The notes beneath the pieces are model-generated. The model worked only from the letters and a program-made list of their open reading frames with translations, did no database searches and was not told where the DNA came from. The position numbers and the translations under genes were made by a program. A stretch of 64,000 nucleotides of DNA, from the NCBI RefSeq assembly GCF_947497005.1, contig NZ_CANMFF010000012.1:106922-170921 (forward strand), written 5' to 3'. Within the stretch, counting starts at the first letter, position 1. The number at the start of each line of letters is the position of its first letter. Origin of the DNA: an uncultured Ruegeria sp. (GTDB lineage: Bacteria; Pseudomonadota; Alphaproteobacteria; Rhodobacterales; Rhodobacteraceae). Positions 17,973 through 27,570 of this stretch are shown piece after piece.

Positions 17973-19468
17973 GTCACCGTTCCAGGCATCAGCACCTTGT
18001 AGCTGGCCGGGTTTGTCGTTTCGACCAGTGCTTTTGGCAGATAGGGATAGATGTCGAGGTCCAATCGTGGTGGACGCTTCTCGATCCGGCAAAGGACCAG
18101 ATGTTTGACGGCATCATAACCAATGGCACCGAGACTTAGGGCCTGTTTGACCGCCGCATGGACATGGCCGATCTCGAAGGTCTCCAGCAAGCGCAGGATC
18201 TGCACATACTCCCGTTTGCCGGTCTTGCCCATTCGCGCTTCCAGCAGCCGGTGCAAGGTCGCAAACTCGTCTGGCAGGTCCCAGTCTTTGAGCGGCGCAG
18301 CCTGATCCAGGGCCCCAACCTTTTGCTCCAGCAGAGGCAGGTAGTGCATCGGGTCAAACACCATATCGGCCTTTTCATAAGACCGACGGTGACACGCAAT
18401 CACATCAGCGCCGCAGCCAATAATAACCTCATGGACATAGGCTCGAACCTGAACCTCGTGATGGGCATAAGCGACGGGCACCGAGTAATCGTTGTTGCGA
18501 TAGCGGACCATGGAGATCGATGTCGCCCGCGTGCTGACCTTCTCGCAGGCATCATAGGGTGTGGGCGGCATCACCATCAGCGCATCCAGGTCGCGCATCA
18601 GGCGGTCGCCGATGGGCTCGGCATGACCTCGCACGGTATCGCCCCGGCGCTTCAGGCATTGCTCTTCGAGCCAGGCATTCAGGGCACCAAAGCTGTCGAA
18701 CCGGGGCGCGGAAACAAGAAAGTTACGTCGCCCATAGCCGATCACACCTTCAACGGTTCCTTTATCATTCCCCTTTCCTGGCCTGCCAAACTTGTCATCA
18801 AACAGGTAATGCGACTGCAACTCGGCAAAGGTTCTGGTCCGTTCCCGTTTCCCGTCGCCGCAAATCTTCGCAACAGCAATCGTGGTGTTGTCGTAGAGGA
18901 TCGTCAGTGGCACGCCGCCAAAGAAGCCAAACGCTGCATTATGGCCATCACAAAAAGCTTCGGTCGTCTCGGCCGGATACGCCTTGATAAAGAATGCATC
19001 CGAGTGTGGCAGGGCCATCGCAAAATAATGCAACTTGCATTCAATGCCGCCGATCACGCCAAGAGATTCCCCAAAATCCACCTGGGCATGGCCCGGCGCA
19101 TGCGACAGTGGCACAAACACCTCTCGGGCCCGACGCTTCTTCTCCCGCACATAATCCGTGACAATGGTGATCCCGCCCGTGAAGCCATGTTCATCCCGCA
19201 GGCGCTCATGGATACGCTTCGCCGTGTGACGCTGCTTTTTGATCCGGCTCATATCGTCCGCGAGGATCTGGTCGATGATCGCAACGAACGGATCAAGCTT
19301 GGGGCGAATTGGTGGGCTTTCACGCCGGTAACCAGGCGGAACTGAGTGCTTCAGGATCTTCGCAACGGTCTTGCGATCAATACCAAACAGACGCGCCGCA
19401 GCGCTGTTACTCATCCCGTCAACATGGCACGCCCGCCGCACCCGGCTATAAAGTTCCACTGAATACAT
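17969..19468 (-). CDS. istA: IstA, IS21 transposase
   Basis: 499 residues, the usual size. An N-terminal helix-turn-helix (MSNSAAARLFGIDRKTVAKIL) is followed by a DDE integrase core: GHAQVDFGESLGVIGGIE (first Asp), LTILYDNTTIAVAK (second Asp) and GNDKGTVEGVIGYGRRNFLV (Glu region). It catalyses cut-and-paste transposition of circular IS21 intermediates. No internal stops, so the element may still be active. Confidence 0.93.
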   Translation of the reverse strand: MYSVELYSRVRRACHVDGMSNSAAARLFGIDRKTVAKILKHSVPPGYRRESPPIRPKLDPFVAIIDQILADDMSRIKKQRHTAKRIHERLRDEHGFTGGITIVTDYVREKKRRAREVFVPLSHAPGHAQVDFGESLGVIGGIECKLHYFAMALPHSDAFFIKAYPAETTEAFCDGHNAAFGFFGGVPLTILYDNTTIAVAKICGDGKRERTRTFAELQSHYLFDDKFGRPGKGNDKGTVEGVIGYGRRNFLVSAPRFDSFGALNAWLEEQCLKRRGDTVRGHAEPIGDRLMRDLDALMVMPPTPYDACEKVSTRATSISMVRYRNNDYSVPVAYAHHEVQVRAYVHEVIIGCGADVIACHRRSYEKADMVFDPMHYLPLLEQKVGALDQAAPLKDWDLPDEFATLHRLLEARMGKTGKREYVQILRLLETFEIGHVHAAVKQALSLGAIGYDAVKHLVLCRIEKRPPRLDLDIYPYLPKALVETTNPASYKVLMPGTVT

Positions 19469-19571
19469 CTCCCCACCCTCAGCTCGTTCGCCTCAGGTGT
19501 CAGACTGCGGAATTTTGCTCCGCGACGGTCAGATCATCCAACCGATTCAGTGGCCATTTTGTCTCCGGGAT

Positions 19572-20276
19572 TCACACGATTAGAGCGGAAGCGAAATGCG
19601 GAATCGTCAGTGACGCGATCACGGATTGACCCATGCCATGCCGGATAGGTGCCGAAATCTCACCTATGGCGTTGCTCTCCGGGCTGACGAGAGAGATGTA
19701 GTTCTGGTCGGCACAGATTGCCGCCAGATCAGAAAACTCTTGCAGAGAATCCGGGTTTTCCTCCGATGCTATTTTGCGAAGATATGCCAGCCGATCTTCG
19801 TGTGAGGCAATTTCCGAAAGAAAACACGCCCCGGCCGATGTCGGATACACAGGCGTTGTGTAGCCGACCTGCACAGTGACACCGTAGTTTTGAGACGACG
19901 AGACGCTGTTGATCACAATCAGTTCGTCCTTGCCATTTGGCACCCAGAGGTGATTGGACAGTTCGATCTCTTCGGCCAAGCGGTTCATGTAAGGCTCGGC
20001 CAACTCGGCCAGTTTGTTGTTATCTGTCCGGTCTCCGCCTAACAGGGAAAGCTTTCCGGTCAGTTTGAACAGGTCACGTTCCTGACGATCGATGTAGCCG
20101 CGTTCCTCCAGCACGATCATCATGCGAAAGATTTCGTTCTTCGAACGGCCAATACCCTGCGCGAGCTGAGACAGGGTAGGGGCTGTATCCGACAGAGACA
20201 GAAACTCAAGAATATCCAGACCCTTTTCGAAAGCGGGAGCGGAGTACTTTTGGAGTTTCGTTTTTTGCTCGGACAT
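19572..20276 (-). pseudogene. IclR-family regulator truncated at its C-terminus by IS21
   Basis: Winged-helix domain near residues 15-75 (FEKGLDILEFLSLSDTAPTL, LAQGIGRSKNEIFRMMIVLE) and effector domain with GYTTPVYPTSAGACFLSEI. The protein ends SVIASLTIPHFASALIV, roughly 25-30 residues short of the usual end. The TGA stop is supplied by the IS21 terminal repeat (tgtgaat). ATG at 20276 is preferred (AAGGTG upstream). It probably once controlled the sugar-type ABC genes beside it; effector binding may be impaired. Confidence 0.8.
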
Positions 20277-20299
20277 TGGCGGCACCTTTTTTGAAGCTT

Positions 20300-20332
20300 T
20301 CTAAAAAACACAGCAGGGGCGCAAGCCCCTGC
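20300..20332 (-). terminator. Rho-independent terminator after the sugar-type binding protein gene
   Basis: Stem gcaggggc / gcccctgc (20313-20332) with a GCAA tetraloop, followed on the minus strand by tgtgtttttt. Lies between the binding-protein gene and the IclR gene and should stop most transcripts before iclR. Confidence 0.85.
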
Positions 20333-20387
20333 GTGTCCGGCCGGCCACCCCGACAGGGAGGAGAAAGAAAACCGGCCTGATCGGTCT

Positions 20388-21344
20388 TTACAAACCGTTC
20401 TTCTTCAGGACTTCACCTGCGTTATCGGCAGTGATTGTCTCGGTGCCCATAACGACCGACTTTGGCACCTCTTCACCTTTCAGGTGCTTCAGAGCCTGAC
20501 GCAGACCTTCGGCACCCGGGGTTGGGTAGAGGAAGGTGGCCGACAGTTCACCATTGGCAACCCAGGTCACACCCTCACCTGGCAGAGCGTCAACACCAAT
20601 GAAGATGATGTCATCTGCGCGGCCCGCGTCTTTGGCAGCCAGATAAGCGCCATAGGCCATCGGGTCGTTGTGGCCATAAACCATGGTGATGTCTTCATAG
20701 TTGCGCAGGGCGGTCGACGTGATGTCGTAAGCCTGATCCTGTTTCCAATCCCCAGACTGCTGATCGAGCAGGAAGGTCACGCCTTCTTCGCCGTCAAAGG
20801 CCTCGTGGAAACCATTGGCGCGGTCATGCGCGGCTTGCGTGCCCAGACCACCCCAGATCTCGACAATAGTGCCTTTGGCTGCACCCGCACCGCCGAGTTG
20901 CTCCAGCGCGAACTTACCGGCTTCGCGGCCGATCAGTTCGTTGTCGCCGCCGACCCACTGAACGAACTTGTCGGTGTCTACGATTCGGTCCAGGACAAAA
21001 ACAGGGATGCCCGCGTCGGTTGCCTGCTCGACCACACCGGTCAAACCAGCGGACTCCTTGGGCGAGATCAGGATCGCGTCAACTTCCTGGCGGATAAAGT
21101 TCTCGACGTCGGCCACCTGCTTTTCAGTGCGGTCGTTCGCGTCCGCGATGATCAGTTCGACATTGTCGTGCAGGTCAGCTTCGGCACGCAGGTCTTTGTT
21201 GAACTGGACACGCCAGGGCTCAACTGTGGTGACCTGCAAAAAACCGATCACATAGTTGTCAGCAGCCAGCACCATCGAGGCTGAAAACGAGGTTGCGAGC
21301 GCGGTGGCAGCCATCAGGCCCTTGCCAAATACTCTTCTTTTCAT
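20388..21344 (-). CDS. Sugar-type (RbsB-like) ABC binding protein without partners
   Basis: 318 residues. Signal peptide ending MVLAADN, then YVIGFLQVTTVEPWRVQFNK and ILISPKESAGLTGVVEQATD, typical of the periplasmic-binding/LacI fold that binds pentoses, hexoses or sugar alcohols. AGGAG precedes the ATG at 21344. No ABC permease or ATPase gene is adjacent: an IS5 element ends 14 bases upstream of the start codon and a truncated iclR lies downstream. The original operon has therefore been dismantled, and expression now depends on the IS or on read-in. Ligand unknown. Confidence 0.88.
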   Translation of the reverse strand: MKRRVFGKGLMAATALATSFSASMVLAADNYVIGFLQVTTVEPWRVQFNKDLRAEADLHDNVELIIADANDRTEKQVADVENFIRQEVDAILISPKESAGLTGVVEQATDAGIPVFVLDRIVDTDKFVQWVGGDNELIGREAGKFALEQLGGAGAAKGTIVEIWGGLGTQAAHDRANGFHEAFDGEEGVTFLLDQQSGDWKQDQAYDITSTALRNYEDITMVYGHNDPMAYGAYLAAKDAGRADDIIFIGVDALPGEGVTWVANGELSATFLYPTPGAEGLRQALKHLKGEEVPKSVVMGTETITADNAGEVLKKNGL

Positions 21345-21421
21345 AGTCTACTCCTTAGGGTCATGATGCATTGATTTCCGCCGCGCCACGTGATTCACGG
21401 CTCCGAAAATGGAGCGGTGAC

Positions 21422-21838
21422 ATGAGCGATCTTTTCTGGTTGACTGACGCGCAGATTGCGCGTCTCAAACCCTTTTTCCCGAATTCGCATGGCAAGCCTC
21501 GGGTTGATGACAAGAGAGTACTGAGCGGGATTATCTTCATCAATCGCAATGGGTTGCGCTGGCGCGACGCTCCCAAGGAATACGGACCGCATAAGACGCT
21601 ATACAGCCGATGGAAACGATGGAGCGAGAAAGGCATCTTCGCGCGGATGATGGTAGGCTTGGCCGCCGAACATGGCGAGGAAAAGACCGTGATGATCGAC
21701 GCGACGTATCTAAAGGCCCACCGCACCGCGACCAGCATGGCCGCGAAAAAGGGGACGTGGACGTCTGATTGGTCGAACCAAGGGTGGCATGAACACGAAG
21801 CTGCACGCCATCTGCGACAGCCAGGGGCGACCGCTTAA
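21422..21838 (+). CDS. IS5/IS427 transposase, first reading frame
   Basis: Starts MSDLFWLTDAQIARLKPFFP and contains KTVMIDATYLKAHRTATS with the first catalytic Asp. At the slippery run aaaaagggg near 21750 the coding sense moves to the other frame; this frame continues out of homology to 21838. Together with the second frame it encodes a complete transposase if a frameshift of +1 (or -2) occurs. Confidence 0.8.
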   Translation: MSDLFWLTDAQIARLKPFFPNSHGKPRVDDKRVLSGIIFINRNGLRWRDAPKEYGPHKTLYSRWKRWSEKGIFARMMVGLAAEHGEEKTVMIDATYLKAHRTATSMAAKKGTWTSDWSNQGWHEHEAARHLRQPGATA

Positions 21839-22178
21839 TCTAATCGTCACTGCCGGGCAGGTCAGCGATTACACCGGCGCACGGGCGTTGCTCAGCAGCC
21901 TCCCAAAAGTCGACTGGCTGCTCGGAGACCGCGGCTATGACGCCGACTGGTTCAGGGATGCGTTAAAAGACAAAGGGATACGCGTCTGCATCCCTGGCCG
22001 GAAGAAGCGCAAGGCTCCAGTCAAATACGATAAGTGCAGGTACAAATGCCGCAACCGGATCGAGATCATGTTCGGCAGGCTCAAAGACTGGAGACGCGTC
22101 GCAACCCGCTATGACCGCTGTCCCAAGGTGTTCCTATCTGCCATCGCGCTCACGGCTATCGTCATCTATTGGTTATGA
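21789..22178 (+). CDS. IS5/IS427 transposase, second reading frame
   Basis: Starts within GRTKGGMNTKLHAICDSQGR and carries LLGDRGYDADWFRDAL (second Asp) and CRYKCRNRIEIMFGRLKDWR (the Y-(2)-R-(3)-E-(6)-K signature of the IS4/IS5 superfamily). Homology begins upstream of its first ATG, at about 21755, confirming expression by frameshifting from the first frame. Confidence 0.8.
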   Translation: MNTKLHAICDSQGRPLNLIVTAGQVSDYTGARALLSSLPKVDWLLGDRGYDADWFRDALKDKGIRVCIPGRKKRKAPVKYDKCRYKCRNRIEIMFGRLKDWRRVATRYDRCPKVFLSAIALTAIVIYWL

Positions 22179-22315
22179 ATTCTGACCCTAGAAAACAGCC
22201 CCGCCTCGGTAGGGATTACAATCCCATTATTAACCTCATGTAAGGTTTCAAGATTATCAAAACCGAGGTGGGTACAGTTCAACCAGTCTAAATTATCGTA
22301 ATCTCGGTACCTCAT

Positions 22316-22759
22316 TCAAGTTTGGAAGCTTTGTTCGAGCGCCCTGAACCCACCAATGAACACATCATCAGCGACGAAGTTTCGCCAATGATCTGTCTGG
22401 CCGTCGCCTGCGATGAACTCAGCAGACCATGTTGCGAATGTTTGGTTGCGATCCGTAATCGGTGCGAATTGCATAACGGCGACATAGTCGACAAATGGCA
22501 ACGGCCCGCCAGGTAGCATGTTATAGGTCAGAGTCCGCTCGATTTCAGAGATCGCCAACAGGGTTTCGCGAATACGACCAGAACCATCGGTCAGGGCAAA
22601 ATTGCGGATACAGCCAACAGCCCCCGGCGCATGGGTGTCTTCGATTCGACTGTCGGTTGCGGCAGGGTGCCAATTGGGCAAGCCATTGAAGTCCTTGACG
22701 CGCTCCCAGACTTGATCAACGGGGACATCAACTATGGTGGACGAAAAAACCTTAATCAT
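22316..22759 (-). CDS. SRPBCC-fold (polyketide cyclase-like) protein
   Basis: 147 residues. [20 protein letters not shown] followed by NWHP is the N-terminal signature of the START/SRPBCC superfamily, a helix-grip fold with a deep hydrophobic cavity. No signal peptide; cytoplasmic. Last gene of an eight-gene operon, its ATG overlapping the upstream gene by 8 bases. It could bind or convert a small hydrophobic intermediate of the pathway, but the fold alone does not tell which. The gene stops about 130 bases from an IS5 end, so further downstream genes may have been lost. Confidence 0.8.
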   Translation of the reverse strand: MIKVFSSTIVDVPVDQVWERVKDFNGLPNWHPAATDSRIEDTHAPGAVGCIRNFALTDGSGRIRETLLAISEIERTLTYNMLPGGPLPFVDYVAVMQFAPITDRNQTFATWSAEFIAGDGQTDHWRNFVADDVFIGGFRALEQSFQT

Positions 22760-23615
22760 TCTGCAGCTCCTTTTGCGGATGAATGGCGCGTTTTAGATTA
22801 CCAAAGGCTGCCGTTTGTTCGCGAATTGCGCGTTCGGTGGGCAAGCGTTCCATTGAAGACGCGCCATAGAATCCGTGGCAATCAGGGCAAAGGGACAAGA
22901 ACGCCTGAGCATCTGCCGGCTCGGCAAGCGGCCCGCCGTGGCAGATGAAAATCAGATCATCGCGCACCGCTTTGGCAGCTTTGACCCAGTCGTTGAATTG
23001 CGCTGCACAGGCGTCGATCGCTGGCGTATCCGTCGCGCCAATCGCTCCACCCGAAGTCAACCCAAAATGCGCCACGATAATGTCTGCACCTGCCTTGGCC
23101 ATCGCAACAGTCTCGTCTTTGTTGAACACATATGGCGATGTGAGCATGTCTTTGGCATGAGCACGCGCAATCATATCGACTTCCATTGTGTAAGACATGC
23201 CAGTTTCTTCTAGTTCACGGCGGAACTTTCCGTCAATAAGGCCGACCGTGGGAAAGTTTTGCACGCCGGTAAAACCAGATGTCTTCAAATCATCCAGAAA
23301 CTTATCCATCAGACAAAACGGATCGGTCGCATTCACACCCGCAAGGACTGGCGTGTCCTGCACAACAGGCAAGACCTCGGATGCCATTTCCATCACAATT
23401 TCATTTGCATTGCCATAAGACATGTAGCCCGCCAACGACCCACGGCCCGCCATCCGGTAACGGCCAGAATTGTAGATAACAATCAGATCGGCGCCACCTG
23501 CTTCTTCACACTTTGCGGACAAGCCAGTTCCGGCCCCACCGCCAACAAGCGTTTCACCGCGGGCTATCTTGGCACGCAATCGTTTGAGGATTTCGGTTCG
23601 GGTAAGATGTGGCAT
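22752..23615 (-). CDS. TIM-barrel 'PEP hydrolase' family enzyme (PF09370)
   Basis: 287 residues. [40 protein letters not shown] and [20 protein letters not shown] are the conserved strands of the PF09370 barrel, annotated as phosphoenolpyruvate hydrolase-like but of unproven function. [20 protein letters not shown] and [19 protein letters not shown] form the C-terminal phosphate-binding-like region. GAGGAT precedes the ATG. It follows the Tm-1-like gene by 9 bases. In plants the tomato Tm-1 protein carries homologues of both proteins fused (UPF0261 then barrel), which argues that they act together. Confidence 0.88.
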   Translation of the reverse strand: MPHLTRTEILKRLRAKIARGETLVGGGAGTGLSAKCEEAGGADLIVIYNSGRYRMAGRGSLAGYMSYGNANEIVMEMASEVLPVVQDTPVLAGVNATDPFCLMDKFLDDLKTSGFTGVQNFPTVGLIDGKFRRELEETGMSYTMEVDMIARAHAKDMLTSPYVFNKDETVAMAKAGADIIVAHFGLTSGGAIGATDTPAIDACAAQFNDWVKAAKAVRDDLIFICHGGPLAEPADAQAFLSLCPDCHGFYGASSMERLPTERAIREQTAAFGNLKRAIHPQKELQND

Positions 23616-23624
23616 GATATCCTC

Positions 23625-24821
23625 TTAAGCTGCAGTAATTTCTTGAAAATGAGCCACCGCTGCTGCCGCAAATTCCGGGTCATTTATGTGATGATCTAGC
23701 TTGATCAGTTGGCGATTTTCCGTCTGCTGAACTGTGTCTTCGAGTGCTCTGAATAGTGCGGCGTTAGCTTTCGGATCCCAGAATGGCGCACCCTCGGTAT
23801 CCAGTGTTGACACACCTTTTAGTGGTACAAGAAATCGAACGGCCCCGTCGCACGCATTCAGTTTTCGCCCAATCCATTCTCCAATTTGGGCGCACTCTGC
23901 TTCTGTTGTGCGCATCAAAGTAACTTGGGCATTGTGGTAGTAAAACAGCCGATCCGAAAACCTGTCCGGCACAGAGTCCGGACCCCAGAAATTCACCATG
24001 TCCAAAGCACCACAAGAGCCGACATACGGCACACCGGTTTGGGCAATACTGTCCAAACGCTCTTCACCGGCACTTAACACGCCGCCAACAAGCAGATCGC
24101 AGATTTCCGTTGTGGTGATGTCCAGAACGCCTGAGATGTCGCTCTGGCTGATAAGCTGCTCCATGGAACGTCCACCGCTTCCGGTGGCGTGGAAGACGAG
24201 GCAGTCGTAGTCCTTTTGCAACGTGTCGGTGATGGCTTGAACGGCAGGCGTGGTCACACCAAACATGGACAGAGCAATGGGTGGACGCGTATCAATCACA
24301 ACAGGCGGCTGCCAGGTCATCATACCAGCTATGGAATGGGCCGCATTGCCCAGAACTTTGCGCGACACACGATTGAGACCCGACACATCTGTGACCGGAT
24401 GGAACATGTTTACATCGGACGGACCAACATAAGCCGACACATCGCCCGATGCGAGCGTTGAGACCAGCACCTTGGGCACGCCAATCGGCAAGGCCTGCAA
24501 CGCAGGCGCAATGATGCCTGATCCACCAGATCCGCCAAGGCCAATCACGCCCCCAACATCTGCCTGCTCCAGAATAAAGGTCCGCAACGCGCGGGACATC
24601 TCGACAACAGCTTGCCCACGATCATCTACAAAGACGGACGCAGGCCCATCCGGGTGGCACATCGCCACTTCAGATGCGGGTACATCTGCCACCTCTTCGC
24701 CGCCCTTGGTGCCAACATTGACAAGAACTGTCTCAACACCGGTGGCACGAATAAGATCTCGCACGAAACACAATTCGGGCGCTTTGGTGTCACAGGTTCC
24801 AATGACATATACTTTGCTCAT
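23625..24821 (-). CDS. Tm-1-like / UPF0261 ATP-binding protein
   Basis: 398 residues. The start MSKVYVIGTCDTKAPELCFV is the UPF0261 signature (GTCDTK), and GGVIGLGGSGGSGIIAPALQ is the glycine-rich nucleotide-binding loop. CLVFHATGSGGRSMEQLI and DITTTEICDLLVGGVLSAGE follow in family order. The family includes the N-terminal domain of tomato Tm-1, but the bacterial reaction is not established. ATG overlaps the LivF stop as ATGA. Position between an ABC importer and a TIM-barrel enzyme points to catabolism or activation of the imported compound. Confidence 0.88.
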   Translation of the reverse strand: MSKVYVIGTCDTKAPELCFVRDLIRATGVETVLVNVGTKGGEEVADVPASEVAMCHPDGPASVFVDDRGQAVVEMSRALRTFILEQADVGGVIGLGGSGGSGIIAPALQALPIGVPKVLVSTLASGDVSAYVGPSDVNMFHPVTDVSGLNRVSRKVLGNAAHSIAGMMTWQPPVVIDTRPPIALSMFGVTTPAVQAITDTLQKDYDCLVFHATGSGGRSMEQLISQSDISGVLDITTTEICDLLVGGVLSAGEERLDSIAQTGVPYVGSCGALDMVNFWGPDSVPDRFSDRLFYYHNAQVTLMRTTEAECAQIGEWIGRKLNACDGAVRFLVPLKGVSTLDTEGAPFWDPKANAALFRALEDTVQQTENRQLIKLDHHINDPEFAAAAVAHFQEITAA

Positions 24822-25555
24822 ACGAGGTCTTCCTCTGCTGTGATCTGGCCCGGTTCAATACCCAAGTGACGTTTCTGAAGTTCAATATCGCCTTCAAGCA
24901 CGGCGGTTGGCAGCTTTTCAACGATCAAACCATTGACCATAATTGCAACGTTTTGCGCGGCGGCAAAGGCGGCATGAATGTTCTGCTCCACTAGCATGAT
25001 CCCCATACCTTCGGTGGATAGGCGGACGACAAGATCGATGACGTCCGATACGATTGCAGGGGCTAGACCTTCGGTCGGTTCATCCAGAACCAGCAACTTG
25101 GGATCAAGCATCAGTGCGCGCGAAATCGCCAGCATTTGCTGCTCACCTCCGGACAACTGATCACCCAGATTACGGCGCCTTTCTTTGAGGCGCACAAAGG
25201 TGTCAAACACACGTTCAATGGTCCACTCACTGCCTTTGCGCTGCATCATGCGCAAATGTTCTTCGACCGTGAGGGACCGGAAAACCCGTCGCCCTTGCGG
25301 GACATAACCAATCCCCAATCGCGCCCGTTTCTCGGGGGTTGAGCTGGTAATGTCATGGCCGTCAAAATGGATTGATCCACCTGATATGGGGACCAATCCC
25401 ATGATTGCAGCGCACAACGTCGTCTTGCCCATTCCGTTGCGGCCCAGCATCCCCAGTGAAGTTTGGTCAACATCAAGATTTACGCCATGCAAAACATGGC
25501 TTGTGCCGTAGTGAACTTGCAAGTCACGGATGCTCAGCAAAGGTTCAATGCCCAT
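24818..25555 (-). CDS. LivF-like ABC transporter ATPase
   Basis: 245 residues. Walker A GRNGMGKTTLCAAIMG, signature LSGGEQQMLAISRAL and Walker B PKLLVLDEPTEGLAP are intact. With LivG it energises uptake by the branched-chain amino-acid-type permease. The ATG at 25555 (GGGAGG 6-7 bases upstream) is preferred; its start overlaps the LivG stop by 11 bases. The upstream in-frame extension is non-homologous. Confidence 0.92.
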   Translation of the reverse strand: MGIEPLLSIRDLQVHYGTSHVLHGVNLDVDQTSLGMLGRNGMGKTTLCAAIMGLVPISGGSIHFDGHDITSSTPEKRARLGIGYVPQGRRVFRSLTVEEHLRMMQRKGSEWTIERVFDTFVRLKERRRNLGDQLSGGEQQMLAISRALMLDPKLLVLDEPTEGLAPAIVSDVIDLVVRLSTEGMGIMLVEQNIHAAFAAAQNVAIMVNGLIVEKLPTAVLEGDIELQKRHLGIEPGQITAEEDLV

Positions 25556-26318
25556 GTGCGCCTCCCATATAGACATCGTGCACGGCTTCGTTGGACATGA
25601 TGTTCTCGGGCGAGCCTTCCGCCAATAGGCGACCATTGTGCAAGACGGATACGCTGTCTGAAGTTCGAAGAGCGATGTCCATATCATGTTCGATCAGAAC
25701 AATTGTGATGTCTTTGGGAAGCGACAACAAAAGCTCAGCCAAACGCGGCCGTTCGCTGGGGGATAGCCCCGCAGCCGGTTCATCCAACAATAACATTTTT
25801 GGATTTTCGGCAAGCGCCATGCCAATTTCCAGTTGGCGTCGCTGGCCATGAGACAGATTGGCTACTTCCCGACCCAGATCAGAACATAGACCTGACATCT
25901 GGGCAAGGCTTTCAGCTTTACCAATCGCGCCATCGGATGGTTTCAGTGGCATAAACCGCTGCCATCCACCTGCGACACTGCTTACGGCCAGAAACAGTGT
26001 TTCTCGAACTGTCAGCCCATCAAATAGATGGGCGTGTTGATAGGTGCGACGCAGCCCGCCTTTGATGCGTTTATGCATGGGTGTTTGGGTTACATCGGCT
26101 CCATCCATGCGGATAGTGCCCGCAGAGGCCGCCAAATCGCCCGTCAAAACATTAAAAAGGGTGGTTTTTCCGGCGCCATTTGGCCCCAAAACCGCACGGC
26201 GTTCGCCGGGCCGGACAGACAAGGATACATCCTTGACGGCCCAAAACCCGCCGAAACGGCGTCCAACGCCCTGGATTTCCAGGGCATTGGCTGTTTTATG
26301 ATCGTGGTTTATGGGCAC
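25545..26318 (-). CDS. LivG-like ABC transporter ATPase
   Basis: 257 residues with Walker A GPNGAGKTTLFNVLTG, signature LSHGQRRQLEIGMAL and Walker B KMLLLDEPAAGLSP. The signature motif has the LSHGQ form usual for LivG. It begins with GTG at 26318, 10 bases inside the binding-protein gene, and has no good Shine-Dalgarno sequence of its own, so it is probably translated by coupling. Confidence 0.9.
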   Translation of the reverse strand: MPINHDHKTANALEIQGVGRRFGGFWAVKDVSLSVRPGERRAVLGPNGAGKTTLFNVLTGDLAASAGTIRMDGADVTQTPMHKRIKGGLRRTYQHAHLFDGLTVRETLFLAVSSVAGGWQRFMPLKPSDGAIGKAESLAQMSGLCSDLGREVANLSHGQRRQLEIGMALAENPKMLLLDEPAAGLSPSERPRLAELLLSLPKDITIVLIEHDMDIALRTSDSVSVLHNGRLLAEGSPENIMSNEAVHDVYMGGAHGH

Positions 26319-27556
26319 GAAGGATTGTCCCGACTGACGGGGCCCTGTGCCAAGAAGGCCGCTGGATCCTGACCAAGGGATTGATCAACGTCACGCACAA
26401 CTTTGACAACGCGGTTGCCAAGTGTACCATCTTCACGTTCGAACACTTCAGTGACAAAGTTATCAACGATACCGTTACGGTTTTCGTCAAGCCGCATGGT
26501 GCCACCAGTTGGCGTTACAAACTCCAGATCAGTCAGAGCAGCGCGGAACGCCGCCTGATCACCTGACAAGTCTCCATTAACCTCTTCCAAAGCCAAAATG
26601 GCCGCGTGCGCGCTCATGTAGTAGTGATGCGCGAAGATGGAGGGAGCAGAAAATCCGTCGGGAAACTGCCCTGTGTAGCTGGCGGTGAACTCTTTCCATT
26701 CAGCTCCATCGTAGTCGCTGACGGTTGGTGTGCCCGCTGGTGCACCGATCAGTTGTTGTTTGAACGGGCCTTCGCTATCAAGAATGGATTGATCAATGGT
26801 GATCGAACCGCCGATGATTGGTTTGTCGCCACCTGCCTGATTGTATTGGGTCAGGAAGTTAACGGCATCTGCACCACCAAGGGCTACAAAAACAGCATCG
26901 ACATCCGACGGGATTGAATAAACGATCGATGAATAGTCTTTAGCGCCGATCGGGGTCCAGAATTTTTCTGGTACCGTACCGCCTGCTGCACAGAACTCAG
27001 TCATGAAGCCAAGAACTTGTGTATATGGGAAAGAGTAGTCTTCGGCCACAACGGCGACTTTTTCGTATCCCAAATCATCATGTGCAAAACTGCCGACACC
27101 TACCATCCATTGCGCACCGTCGCCGCCAAATCGGAAGAAGTTGTCGGATGCGTCACGCAATGTGGTGTCCTGTGCTGCGGATGAACCATTCAGGAACGTC
27201 ACGGCAGGGAATGATTTGGAAAGGTCGCGCAATGCAAGACCTTCAGAGCCGGACAATGGACCAACAATGATGTCGACGCCGTCTTGCTCGATCAGCTTTC
27301 GTGCAGCGTTCACAGCGCTGTCGGGGCTTGCGTCAGAGGACATCACGATGACTTCGATTTCATTGCCCGCTACTTCGCCACCTGCTTCAGCAACCGCAAG
27401 CTCAACCCCTCGAATGCCGTCCTGCCCAAGGGCAGCGAATGCCCCTTCCAAGATCGAAATAACGCCGATTTTGATATCTTCAGCTGACGCTGGTGCTGCG
27501 AATGCACCAAGCGCCAGAGCCGAAGTCATCGTAATAGTCTTTAGATTGGTAAACAT
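26309..27556 (-). CDS. LivK-like periplasmic binding protein
   Basis: 415 residues. Signal peptide ending in APASA before EDIKIGVISILEGAF, then the type-I periplasmic-binding fold with VDIIVGPLSGSEGLALRDLS and KVAVVAEDYSFPYTQVLGFM. Start at 27556 follows GGAGGA. Members of this family bind amino acids, amides, aromatic acids and other small molecules; sequence alone does not name the ligand. The 14-base gap to livM and overlap with livG place it in the middle of the importer operon rather than at the start. Confidence 0.9.
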   Translation of the reverse strand: MFTNLKTITMTSALALGAFAAPASAEDIKIGVISILEGAFAALGQDGIRGVELAVAEAGGEVAGNEIEVIVMSSDASPDSAVNAARKLIEQDGVDIIVGPLSGSEGLALRDLSKSFPAVTFLNGSSAAQDTTLRDASDNFFRFGGDGAQWMVGVGSFAHDDLGYEKVAVVAEDYSFPYTQVLGFMTEFCAAGGTVPEKFWTPIGAKDYSSIVYSIPSDVDAVFVALGGADAVNFLTQYNQAGGDKPIIGGSITIDQSILDSEGPFKQQLIGAPAGTPTVSDYDGAEWKEFTASYTGQFPDGFSAPSIFAHHYYMSAHAAILALEEVNGDLSGDQAAFRAALTDLEFVTPTGGTMRLDENRNGIVDNFVTEVFEREDGTLGNRVVKVVRDVDQSLGQDPAAFLAQGPVSRDNPSCP

Positions 27557-27570
27557 AGTTTCCTCCCTGT

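Larger units (their letters stand above)
17064..19576 (-). mobile_element. Complete IS21-family element
   Basis: Both genes are intact. Ends align as inverted repeats: the left reads tgtcaatcccggcacaaaa from 17064, and the right, read inward from 19576, tgtgaatcccggagacaaaa. I see no matching target duplication at the flanks, suggesting an adjacent deletion or recombination after insertion. The right end lies inside an iclR-type gene. Confidence 0.85.
21358..22188 (+). mobile_element. IS5-family (IS427-group) element
   Basis: About 831 bp with ends gggtcatgatgcat and (read inward) gggtcagaattcat, flanked by TA on both sides, the short target duplication of the IS427 group. It sits directly in front of the ribosome site of the sugar-type binding-protein gene at 20388-21344. 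Confidence 0.8.

Noticed and set aside
18158..19345. 395-codon plus-strand open frame opposite istA
   Set aside because: Antisense of an intact IS21 transposase.
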